Positions 1-7,802 of a DNA stretch of 14,130 nt are shown one piece after another (positions within the stretch are counted from its first letter, which is position 1; each line of letters begins with the position of its first letter). The stretch is from assembly GCA_027596035.1 (NCBI GenBank), contig JADGJA010000407.1:1-14130 (forward strand), read 5' to 3'. The DNA is from Thoreauomyces humboldtii (Eukaryota > Chytridiomycota > Chytridiomycetes > Spizellomycetales > Powellomycetaceae). The notes below the pieces were generated by a model, which worked only from the letters and a program-made list of their open reading frames with translations, was not told the DNA's origin and did not search any database. Position numbers and translations under genes: made by a program.

Positions 1-1
1 C

Positions 2-946
2 TATGCAGGCTACCTCGACGGCGTCCACTCCCTGATCGCTGAACTTCCCCTCGCTCACTACCACGCCATCCATCATCGACAGATAACGAGACTTGTGCCG
101 CCTTCCGCTGCCGTCGGACGGGGATCGGTCGCGATGGGGTCTGGGGACGGGGAGGGGGAGGGAGAGAGTTTCCAAGTCCATGATGTGGCGGCAGCCGTAA
201 TGGTGTTCCCGACCGTGAGGATGAAGTTCTGGGTCAAAGGCGAAAGGGAAGCAGCCGTGAAGAGGATGAACGAGTGAGTGTTTTTCCTCTTTTCAAAGCT
301 TCTTGGGCAGAAAAGTGATGCTTGACGCGATCAATGAGGGAAACCCCCCACGTCCTTTCTGACATCTAATCTTCAACCCCTTCCCAGAACGATAGCAAAC
401 ATGTTCGCTTGGCTGACCGTCCCTTCCCAACACCCACAATCCAATGCCGATGCCTCTTCTACTTCCGATCCTCGGTCATCCACCATCCCAGATCCACTTC
501 CCGTCGCCATCCATCCTCGACGCAACCGTCTCACGAGAACAACCCACGTGACCGCCCTCTCCTCCCCCGACCCTCCCGCTCCAGACGACCACCCGTCGTC
601 CGCGACACCCGTCTGGACGGACCCGTGGCCGGCCTTCCACAGCGCGGTCGAAGCCTGCACGAACGGTCCGGGCACCCCCGTCGGCGACGTCGCGAGGACG
701 TTCGCGGCGGTGCTCGGGGATGGAGATCGCGGCAGGTGGGGACAAGAGAGGGGGAAGAGGAGGAGGGAGATGGAGGTCGCGGAGCGGAGGGTCAGGGCTA
801 GGATGAGGGATCTGTTGGGCGGTGATGGTAACGGATCGGCCAATGCGGGAGGAGGAGGGCCGAGGGAAGCGGAGATCAAGGAGGTGGTGGATCAGTTGAG
901 GAAGACGTATGTCGAGGAGACGCTGTATGCCATGCATCTGTTGTGA
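2..946 (+). CDS. Unrecognised protein, C-terminal part (two exons, 5' end outside window)
   Basis: The reading frame is already open at position 2, with no convincing ATG before the first intron, so the gene starts upstream of the window. The model is exon 2-273 joined to exon 388-946. The 114-nt intron starts GTGAGT and ends TTCCCAG, and splicing keeps the frame (codon GA|A). The visible part is about 276 aa. It begins with a segment that looks structured (YAGYLDGVHSLIAELPLAHY), then has a Gly/Glu-rich linker, a second conserved-looking block before and across the splice site (VFPTVRMKFWVKGEREAAVK), a long Pro/Ser-rich stretch, and a basic, helical C-terminus ending in YAMHLL. I do not recognise the family. 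It converges on threonine synthase with 140 bp between the stop codons. The coding status is well supported by splice-frame agreement; the function is unknown. An ATG at 401 exists but lies inside the second exon. Confidence 0.65.
274..387 (+). other. Spliceosomal intron of the first gene
   Basis: The intron runs from GTGAGT to a pyrimidine-rich CCCCTTCCCAG acceptor and is 114 nt long. A stop codon lies at 275-277 if it is retained. Removing it joins two open frames exactly (GA + A, then ACG ATA GCA AAC ATG). Confidence 0.7.
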
Positions 947-1086
947 AAAGAAAAAAAAAAACACGGAGGACGATGGAAAAACTTGAGCAAACACTTGTTT
1001 TCCCCGCTTACGGTAACCGGTATGTCGTATGTATAAATGTAGATAGTTTTGCTTCAGCTAGAGGAGGTTCGTTCTGTTTGCTTTTT

Positions 1087-3215
1087 TCACTTTGCGAACT
1101 TTTGCCCGACCGTCTCCTCGACCGCCTGCATGACCTTCCTCAACCCGACCGACTTGTCGCCCCCGGTCTCGACCGTCATGCAGCGTTTCGGGAGACCCGC
1201 CAGGTCCACCAACCCCTTCGGGGCGATGTCCTCGTACCGCACCTCCACGAACCCTCCCCTGACGGCCTCCTCGGACGCTCCACCGTCGTTGATGCTCTTG
1301 AGCACGCTCTCGGGGAACTTTCCTGGACTCGCCGTGGCGAGACACAACGTGTGGGTCGTACCGGTCAGTGGCGACCCCACGAGGATCTGCTCGGCGGCGA
1401 CGACACCGACGGCGGTGTGCGGGTCCAGCGTGTAGGACACGGGACGGTCCGACGGGACGACGGTTCGAGATCCGGGCTCGTACTGATGGTGATGGTACCT
1501 CCTTATGGCGTCGGCCGTCAGGTGGTCCGACGTGCAGAAGGACGTGAAGAGATCTTTGGATCTCCCGTGGACCTCCTCTGGGACCGTGAACCCACCACGA
1601 TCCTTCAGATCCTTCATCCACCCTTCGATGGCGGTGGAAGCCCTCTTGACGCTGTCTTGATCGTCCTCGTTCGCATCCCCCACGTGCCTGCCGTCCCCTC
1701 GAACGAGGTACCACAGGAGACGTTCGAAGTTGGAACTGACGAGGATGTCCATCGCGGGCGACAGGGTCATCTTGACCTGTTCCACCTCGCCATCGAGATC
1801 ACCGTGCTTCTTCTTCTCGTAGGTCCCGGACTGGAAGAATCGATGGAGGATGTCGTTCTCGTTGGTGGCCACGATGAGGCGATCGATGGGAAGACCCATC
1901 CGAACCGCGTAGTACCCGGCGAGGACGTCGCCAAAGTTTCCGGTCGGGACGCTGTATTGGATCTTGGCATCGGCGGCGGCATCGCGGCCGCCGATCTGCT
2001 TCCGGATGGAGAAGTACGAGTAGAAGTAGTAGGACGTTTGAGCGAGGATGCGGGCCCAGTTGATCGAGTTGACGGCCGCGAGGTGGAACCTCGTTCGGAA
2101 GGATTCGTCGCCGAAGGCGGCCTTGACGATGTCCTGACAGTCATCGAAGGTGCCTTCCACGGCGATGTTGTGAACGTTCGGGTCCATCACACTGTGGGGG
2201 AAACAAGAGGGGAAAGAAAAAACGACGATGTGATGGATCAGTCGATGGACCATGACTTTCCCACATTCGTACGCGATGGTAGTGGACGGTGAAGGATGAT
2301 GGATGGATGGGACGGATGGTCCGCTTCGCTCGTGCAAAGGGCCCTGCGCTTCGCGCAATGACAGATGGCCGCGCTTCGCGCGGCAACAAAGACGGTGCTC
2401 GCTTTGCTCGCACGGGAAGTTCCGCCGCTCCGCGCGGTTGAAGCATCATGCGCTTCGCGCACGACAGATGGCCGCGCGGCATCAAAAGACGGTGCTCGCT
2501 TCGCTCGCACGGGAGCGTCCCGCGCTCCGCGCGGTCAAGTCATCTCGCGGTTCGCGCAGAGGGAAAGTGCCGCGCTTTGCGCGGCATGGATTGCTCGACT
2601 AGGACCGACGAAAGAGCACGCCTACCTCGTCATCTGCTGTTCCTGGACGGGCGAGATGCGACCCTTTGGATGCAGGATGAACACGTCCACGTTCTTCTTT
2701 CCTCTCAATCCGTATATGGCGGCACCTCCCGTGTCCCCGCTGGTTGCACCCAGGACCGTGATCCCATACTGCTGCTGCTGCTCGACGCCTTCCTTCCCCC
2801 TGTTCCTCCTCTCGAGAAAGTACTCGAACAGGTTCCCCAAGACCTGCAGGGCCACGTCCTTGAACGCAAAGGTGGGTCCGTGGAACAGCTCCAGGACCCA
2901 CAGATCCTCGGTCCTCCCGCCTGTCGTCGGCAGCCTCCTGACGGGTGTGACCTCGGGCGTGGAGAAGGTGGCGAAGGAGCGGTGCACGAGGGCCTCAAGA
3001 TGGTCGTCTGGGATCTCGGCTGGGTCGATGAACTTTCGGAAGATGGAGGTTGCGAGCTGTGGGTAGGTGAGTTCGGACCATGATGCGAGGTCGACGGCGG
3101 TGATGGTGGGGATCGAGTGGGGAATGTAGAGTCCTCCGTCCGGCGCCAGACCCTGGAAGACGGCTTCTTCGAACGAGAGACCCGAGGACTGTCCTCGCGT
3201 CGAGAGGTAGAGCAT
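1087..3215 (-). CDS. THR4: Threonine synthase (PLP enzyme), two exons
   Basis: Converts O-phosphohomoserine to threonine and phosphate, the last step of threonine synthesis. The model is exon 1 3215-2626 and exon 2 2191-1087, giving 564 aa, somewhat longer than yeast Thr4 (514 aa). Family hallmarks are the N-terminal block STRGQSSGLSFEEAVFQGLA with DGGLYIP at about residues 26-32, the PLP-lysine motif FHGPTFAFKD (Lys119), the phosphate-binding SGDTGGAA at about 159-166, and NVHNIAVEGTFDDCQDIVKA just after the splice junction. Splicing gives QQMT-S-VMDPNVHN, matching the family across the junction. The start at 3215 is the first ATG after an ATG-free leader and fits the usual yeast N-terminus; the frame stays open further upstream but without ATG. 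Two insertions (for example EGVEQQQQ) account for some extra length. CCAAT boxes lie upstream. Cytosolic location is expected from the family. Confidence 0.93.
2192..2625 (-). other. Threonine synthase intron (434 nt)
   Basis: On the minus strand the exon ends ACGAG, the intron starts GTAGGC and it ends with the acceptor CCCCCACAG, followed by TGTGATGGACCC. The phase fits (AG|T). The intron is much longer than the other introns in the window because it carries a palindrome-rich tandem repeat. Confidence 0.88.
2318..2590. repeat. GC-hairpin minisatellite inside the threonine synthase intron
   Basis: About 2.5 degenerate copies of a 97-103 bp unit. GACAGATGGCCGCG recurs at 2360 and 2463, and GACGGTGCTCGCT at 2391 and 2488. 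Each unit carries several short perfect or near-perfect palindromes with a CTTCG or CTTTG centre, such as CCGCG-CTTCG-CGCGG and TGCG-CTTCG-CGCA. The same hairpin style is repeated with small substitutions, as in a family of dispersed GC palindromes. Confidence 0.85.
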
Positions 3216-3359
3216 TCTGCGCTGCGAGGTTGCTTTTGGTTTGGTTGCGCTGCGTGGAAAGGTCCCAGTCTCACTCTTCCTGCGATAGAACGGAATGGGG
3301 GGACCGAGTTCTGGAACCTCTGCTGGAACCTCTGGCGGGCCTGGTAAGCGACGAAGCTG

Positions 3360-3364
3360 ATTGG
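3360..3364 (-). promoter_or_regulatory. CCAAT box upstream of threonine synthase
   Basis: ATTGG on the plus strand reads CCAAT on the coding strand of threonine synthase, about 145 nt before its ATG. A second one (CCAATCAG) lies at 3603-3610. The spacing is typical for a fungal CCAAT-binding (HAP complex) site, but the match is short. Confidence 0.35.
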
Positions 3365-3431
3365 CTGTGCTCTGCTGATGAGTGGTGCGGGGGGGAGAAC
3401 TGGCCGGCGACCCTCTGCGCGCCGCACACAC

Positions 3432-4021
3432 AGATCAGGAAAAGATTAGATGGTCCGAAGTTTCTCCCCCCGCCGCGCCCCCGCGCCCCCGCGGCTGCTT
3501 TCGAACTCCCCTCCATGGTTGACCGCCTTCCTTCATATGTGGACGGGGGATACACAAGGCACGGACACCGACCCCCAAGATCATCATCGCATGCAAAGCA
3601 CACTGATTGGTTCAGCAGGCCCACTCCATGCACGAAGCCGTCGGGGCCTCTTGCATTCTTCTTCAGGACGATGACCGGAAAGAAAAGGAATTACTTTTTC
3701 AACGGCCCGCAGAGATCATCGTTGATCGAAACAGATCAAGAGAAGAGCAGGGCCATCAGAAGACCATCAGCGGAAAGCAAGGCCCATCTATTAGTGGAGG
3801 TTTGCTTGTTTTCTTGCTTTTCATCGTCGCCCATGCGCTGTCCAAAAGGAATGTTTGAGATGAGGATCTACATGCAAAAAGCAACAATGCATCCAGTCGC
3901 AACTATCATAGAAGGAAGATCGAGGGGAAAGCACTGTATGAGCACTTTCATCTCCTTCACGCTAGCCACAAGGCCAAGCAATTATGATACGGATCCCGAA
4001 GAGTGCGAAGCCGCCATGACA
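3432..4021. other. Spacer between threonine synthase and the SbcCD-like gene; no gene seen
   Basis: A long plus-strand open frame crosses this interval, but it runs antisense into the SbcCD-like gene and shows no recognisable domain, so I treat it as a shadow. The left part has a C-rich tract (about 3465-3505). From about 3660 the composition becomes more A/T-rich than the flanking genes. It should hold the threonine synthase promoter and the 3' end of the SbcCD-like transcript. I found no inverted or direct repeat matching the other side of the two-gene module. Confidence 0.5.
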
Positions 4022-7000
4022 CTATTGTTGCTGGAGGCGATCCAGCGTAAACGTGCTGCATGTATGTGGACCCATCTCCTGCAGCACCGGCAGCACGTCG
4101 CTGCTGTGCGCGATAAGGTAAACCGTGAGCGGCTGTCCGAGGTAGTCGACCTGGCGTTGGGCTTCCCTCTGCACGCACTCTAGGCACACCTTAAAGCCCG
4201 CTACGTCAACGTGGCAGAACACCTCATCGAGGAAGATCACGCTCGAGGCGAGGCCGAGGCGTTGGTACATCATGCGCCTCAGTGCGCAGCTCAGGCCCAG
4301 TGCCATGGAATTTTTCTGCCCCTGGGAACAGTTGCTCCACGAGCGGCGACCACCGTTTTTCAGGCACGCATAGATGGTGACCTGCGTTGAACCGTCCAGC
4401 TCCTCGATGGCGATCGGCGGCCGAGTAGGGAAGTGCTGCTGCAAGATGACGTTTGTGAGGTTGGTAAGCGCTTTGTAAACGTGACAACGAAGCTGCCTGG
4501 CGGCCGGACCGTCATGTGCCGCGGCATCTCGGATGGCTTGATAAATCTTCTGTTCACGCTCGCACGATTTGACCTTGCAGTCTTCCGCATCCGCTCTCGT
4601 TTTGAGATCATCACAGTTCTGGAAACTTACGTCATACCGTTGTTGTGCGGTCTCTTGCTGGCCTAGCAAGTCCACCAGCTTGCGAAGACATAGGAGTTCC
4701 AGGTAGGCCTGATAGCGAACGCTCTCTTTCAACTGCTGAGCTTGAGTTCTGATCTCTTTGACGTGTCCCTGCCAAATGTGAGCACGCTGTCCAACTTCGC
4801 GAATCCTCTGCGGCAGCTGCTGCAGCGATAGTCCAATGACATCTTGAACATTTTTGTCATACGCCGCGACGCTTGCCCAGGCGAGCTGGACGGCGAGCTG
4901 CTTCTTGGCGAGTATTCGCTGTGCTGTGTTGCATGTGCATGAACGGCACTTTGCCTGCTCCGCCTCCTGAAGCTGATCAAGGAGCTCTTGCAGTTGTACT
5001 TTCAACGCATGCAACGTCGATATGGCTTGGTCACCGTCTTTAATCTGGGACCGAAGCTTGTTTAGCGCTTCCGATGATGATTGGCCAACAACGGCTTCTC
5101 TCTTGTCCAATTCCTTCTTGAGCTCCGGTAAAGTCAGCGCCGTGAACGGCAGGGTCTTGGAGGCTGCTCGCTGCGCAAGAACTTGTTGTTCTGTCGCCTT
5201 CAACGCTTGCTGGCATTGCTGCAAAACACTTTTGGCTTCCTCGTGAAGCTTGGCCTGCTTGCTGCTCTCCTTGCGTGCGGCCTCGTACTTCTCGGAGCGC
5301 GAGGTATAAGCTTCCGAGGCGGCATGGAAGAAGCGTCTGAGTTTGGCGAGTCGGAAGCGTGCAAATACGGTAAGCTCGGGTAGCTGGGTCGCAGGGTTTT
5401 TGCTCGTGAGTTGCGAGATCCAGTCGGACATAGAATCGTTGTGCTGAAAGGTCGTGAGCGACAGCAGGGTTCGAGCGGCCGTGAAGATGTCCGGTTCGTT
5501 TGCCGCGAACGAAGGATCGATGCGACACAGGTGTTTAAACAGATCGCAGGCAGTCGAAGCTGCATCTGTGGTGGTGCGCGCCTGCAGCGCGGTGGGACAG
5601 GCGTTTGCTCGCGGATCAGTGTGCAGAACAAAGTTCACGTCGACACTCGCATGGGCTTGCCTCCCCAGCGCTTCCACTGCATCCTCATTTATAAATTCGC
5701 AGACGTCGTCGTTGGTTGGGCTGACGACGCTGCGCACGCTACCGGTGAGCGCCCACTGAAGTGCCAGCATGAGGCTGCTCTTACCGGCTCCATTTTCGCC
5801 GGCCAGATGCACGATGTGAGCACGACGACTAAGGGAGCCGAATCGAGCGAGCTGGTACTTCCGCGAAGCACCGTGCACGAAGGAAAACTCGGTCAGAGTC
5901 GCCGCCATCACCTCGACGAAAGGGAAGCGAGGCAGCTCCTCAGCCGCCTCGACGCCGGAGGACAGTCCGTTCCAGAGGTCCTGAGCAGCCTTCATGCGTC
6001 GCGGCAGCTCTTCGCGGAGTAGCATCAGTTTCGATTGGTAAACGGCAGCATTCGCTGCCAATGGTACACGACCTTCGTGCTGCTTGCACTCGTCTTGCCC
6101 GAGCCGGGCCACCGTGTCGAGGATGAGTTGCTCAACGAAGGTTGCATCATCAGCGTCCTCCGAGCCAAGCTCGTTCCAAACACGACCCTCGTCCTCATTT
6201 TCATGCACAGGGGCAATCAGTGCCACCGACTCGAATGGATCAGATTTTTCCTCCTCTCCCTCGCCGGACAGTTTCATGCGCTTCGACGGTCGCGCGACGA
6301 ACTTGCGTTTCACTTCGAGCTTCACGATCGCTTTTACGCGCTGCTCGATTGCTGCCTTATGCTTCAGCACGGCCGTCTCTTCCGTTTGTTGGTAGTGCAC
6401 GACAATCGTATCGCCGTCGAGGTACGATGACGCCATTGTGCGTAAGAACGGCGCACCATCTGTGTACAGGAAGAACCGTTCTACCAGCATCAGCTCGATG
6501 GAGGAGAGCGGCGCACCACCCGGGCGCGCCGACTCGATCGTCAGGGCGCGGCGCAAAGGACTGCCGTCCTCAAGATCGAGCTGGAACGGCGATCCGACTG
6601 TGTAGAGAGCGGACGTGCCGGACAGCTGGTTGCATGGTACACGTTCGAAGCCGCTGACCAGCGTGAAGGTGTCTGTGGGCAGTAGGTCGCTGGCGAAGAC
6701 AGCGGGCAGGCCGTGAAGGGTGTTGCAATCGGCTGCAGGGTCGCGAGCCCCGAGCGAGAGCGGGTTGCACACGCAGACCGTATGGATGCTCGGGTCATTC
6801 ACTCGAGCGGCGCGGATGAGCTTCAGCAGGCAGATATCGGGCTGCCGGACAAAGGGCACCAGCAGCAGGCCATGGAACTGCGCTTTTAGATGCACGCGAA
6901 CCGCATCGATGTGCAGGACCTGAATCTGCGCCACGCCAGCACCTTGCAAAAGGAACAGAAAGCTCGCATCACTGTCGCTGTCGGCGATGATGTCTCGCTG

Positions 7001-7441
7001 ACCTGCGACCAGCACGAGGTCGAGCTGCGAAGGAAACTCATCACGAAAGTAGTTGCGCACCTCGAGCAGCAGCGCCATCTCCGCGCTGCGCTCGCTGGAT
7101 ATGCGCTGTGCGGCGAAGAAACTACCTAAGTGCACTATGCGCTGGTGGCCCTCAGCAACACAGTGCCGTGCGAGCCCATCCAGCACACGCTTGCACAGTG
7201 GCCAGCTGGAGCGACTGACGCACAGATTGCTCACCACCAGCGACGAACCGTTAGCGACGACCTGCGACGGAGCGGAAGAGGGCATCGGCGAGGAAGCGGG
7301 TGGGGGTGCGACTGCGGCAGCGTCGCGGTGCAGTTCCTCGCAAAAGTCGTCCGCCATCAAGAGCCACTCGTCGCCAGCTGACTTGTGCTCGCGAACAGTA
7401 GTGGCCGGAATAGCTGCCGTGGTATCACCTACAGCGCTCAT
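4022..7441 (-). CDS. Fused SbcD/Mre11-like (inactive) and SbcC/Rad50-like ATPase, 1139 aa
   Basis: Single uninterrupted exon. ATG at 7441 opens the frame and no ATG lies in the leader back to about 7661. Residues 68-292 follow the SbcD/Mre11 phosphoesterase order: SNLC (canonical SDxH), HLGSFF (GD), VAGQRD (GNHD), VPFVRQPD (the SbcD PYLRxRD-like strand), CNPLSLGA (the H..GA strand), GFER (GHxH) and YTVGSP (YxGSP). The fold markers survive while the metal ligands are replaced. A possible bipartite NLS (KRKFVARPSKRMKL, 378-391) and an acidic stretch follow. Residues 508-1139 form a Rad50/SbcC ATPase: Walker A GENGAGKSS (548-556), Q-loop around Q666, two coiled-coil arms, zinc hook CRSC (832-835), signature CSQGQ (1038-1042), Walker B IFLDE (D1072-E1073) and H-loop H1112. 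The arms are much shorter than in eukaryotic Rad50, nearer to phage or bacterial SbcC. Probable role: DNA-end binding or tethering ATPase working with its divergent neighbour. Family assignment is strong; the biological role is unknown. Confidence 0.88.
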   Translation of the reverse strand: MSAVGDTTAAIPATTVREHKSAGDEWLLMADDFCEELHRDAAAVAPPPASSPMPSSAPSQVVANGSSLVVSNLCVSRSSWPLCKRVLDGLARHCVAEGHQRIVHLGSFFAAQRISSERSAEMALLLEVRNYFRDEFPSQLDLVLVAGQRDIIADSDSDASFLFLLQGAGVAQIQVLHIDAVRVHLKAQFHGLLLVPFVRQPDICLLKLIRAARVNDPSIHTVCVCNPLSLGARDPAADCNTLHGLPAVFASDLLPTDTFTLVSGFERVPCNQLSGTSALYTVGSPFQLDLEDGSPLRRALTIESARPGGAPLSSIELMLVERFFLYTDGAPFLRTMASSYLDGDTIVVHYQQTEETAVLKHKAAIEQRVKAIVKLEVKRKFVARPSKRMKLSGEGEEEKSDPFESVALIAPVHENEDEGRVWNELGSEDADDATFVEQLILDTVARLGQDECKQHEGRVPLAANAAVYQSKLMLLREELPRRMKAAQDLWNGLSSGVEAAEELPRFPFVEVMAATLTEFSFVHGASRKYQLARFGSLSRRAHIVHLAGENGAGKSSLMLALQWALTGSVRSVVSPTNDDVCEFINEDAVEALGRQAHASVDVNFVLHTDPRANACPTALQARTTTDAASTACDLFKHLCRIDPSFAANEPDIFTAARTLLSLTTFQHNDSMSDWISQLTSKNPATQLPELTVFARFRLAKLRRFFHAASEAYTSRSEKYEAARKESSKQAKLHEEAKSVLQQCQQALKATEQQVLAQRAASKTLPFTALTLPELKKELDKREAVVGQSSSEALNKLRSQIKDGDQAISTLHALKVQLQELLDQLQEAEQAKCRSCTCNTAQRILAKKQLAVQLAWASVAAYDKNVQDVIGLSLQQLPQRIREVGQRAHIWQGHVKEIRTQAQQLKESVRYQAYLELLCLRKLVDLLGQQETAQQRYDVSFQNCDDLKTRADAEDCKVKSCEREQKIYQAIRDAAAHDGPAARQLRCHVYKALTNLTNVILQQHFPTRPPIAIEELDGSTQVTIYACLKNGGRRSWSNCSQGQKNSMALGLSCALRRMMYQRLGLASSVIFLDEVFCHVDVAGFKVCLECVQREAQRQVDYLGQPLTVYLIAHSSDVLPVLQEMGPHTCSTFTLDRLQQQ

Positions 7442-7656
7442 CGTAGCCCGGAAGTTCTTGCGGCTGTTGTTGCTGTGTGGTGGGCGGCTGGGGCGAACTA
7501 GCGGCGCACGCCTGCACCAAAGGCAGCCAAAACGCGCCTTCCTGACGGTCGCACGTACCGCGCGAGAAGAGGGAGAAGAATGTGGAAGTGCGACGATGCA
7601 ACTTGAAGTCGGGGTGGTCTCTGTCCTGCACTTAGGTCGCTATGCGTACCCGTAAT

Positions 7657-7678
7657 AGTCATGACTCATGTGACTCAC
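7657..7678. promoter_or_regulatory. Composite AP-1/Gcn4-type bZIP sites in the divergent promoter
   Basis: A 10-bp palindrome AGTCATGACT (7657-7666) overlaps a perfect ATGACTCAT (7661-7669), followed at once by GTGACTCAC (7670-7678). This gives two full TGACTCA cores plus an extra half-site within 22 bp, midway between the two divergent genes. Such sites bind AP-1, Gcn4 or Yap-type bZIP factors in fungi. Stress or starvation control of both genes is inferred from this clustering. Confidence 0.55.
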
Positions 7679-7710
7679 AAAAGGACGTCGAACGCTTCCT
7701 TCCCTCTTAT

Positions 7711-7716
7711 TATATA
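7711..7716 (+). promoter_or_regulatory. TATA box for the NERD-helicase gene
   Basis: TATATA in the context TTATTATATAGG, 92 nt before the ATG at 7803 and about 33 bp downstream of the paired bZIP sites. It is the only TATA-like element in the 361-bp divergent spacer. No counterpart was seen for the minus-strand gene. Confidence 0.5.
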
Positions 7717-7802
7717 GGCTCCCTCTGAGTTGAATCGCGCAACCGCAGGCGAGTTCCACGACCTGCCGCTTCTCATTGCAGCAGTCGTACCGTTTGCTCA
7801 CC

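Noticed and set aside
943..2292. A 449-codon plus-strand open frame
   Set aside because: It is antisense to threonine synthase exon 2, whose protein is clearly recognisable; GC-rich codon use opens the opposite strand.
3230..4183. A 317-codon plus-strand open frame across the spacer left of the SbcCD-like gene
   Set aside because: It overlaps the threonine synthase leader and the SbcCD-like gene antisense, has erratic composition and no recognisable domain.
7425..7631. Possible upstream open frame overlapping the start of the SbcCD-like gene
   Set aside because: It begins with GTG, not ATG, and the leader holds no ATG back to about 7661.
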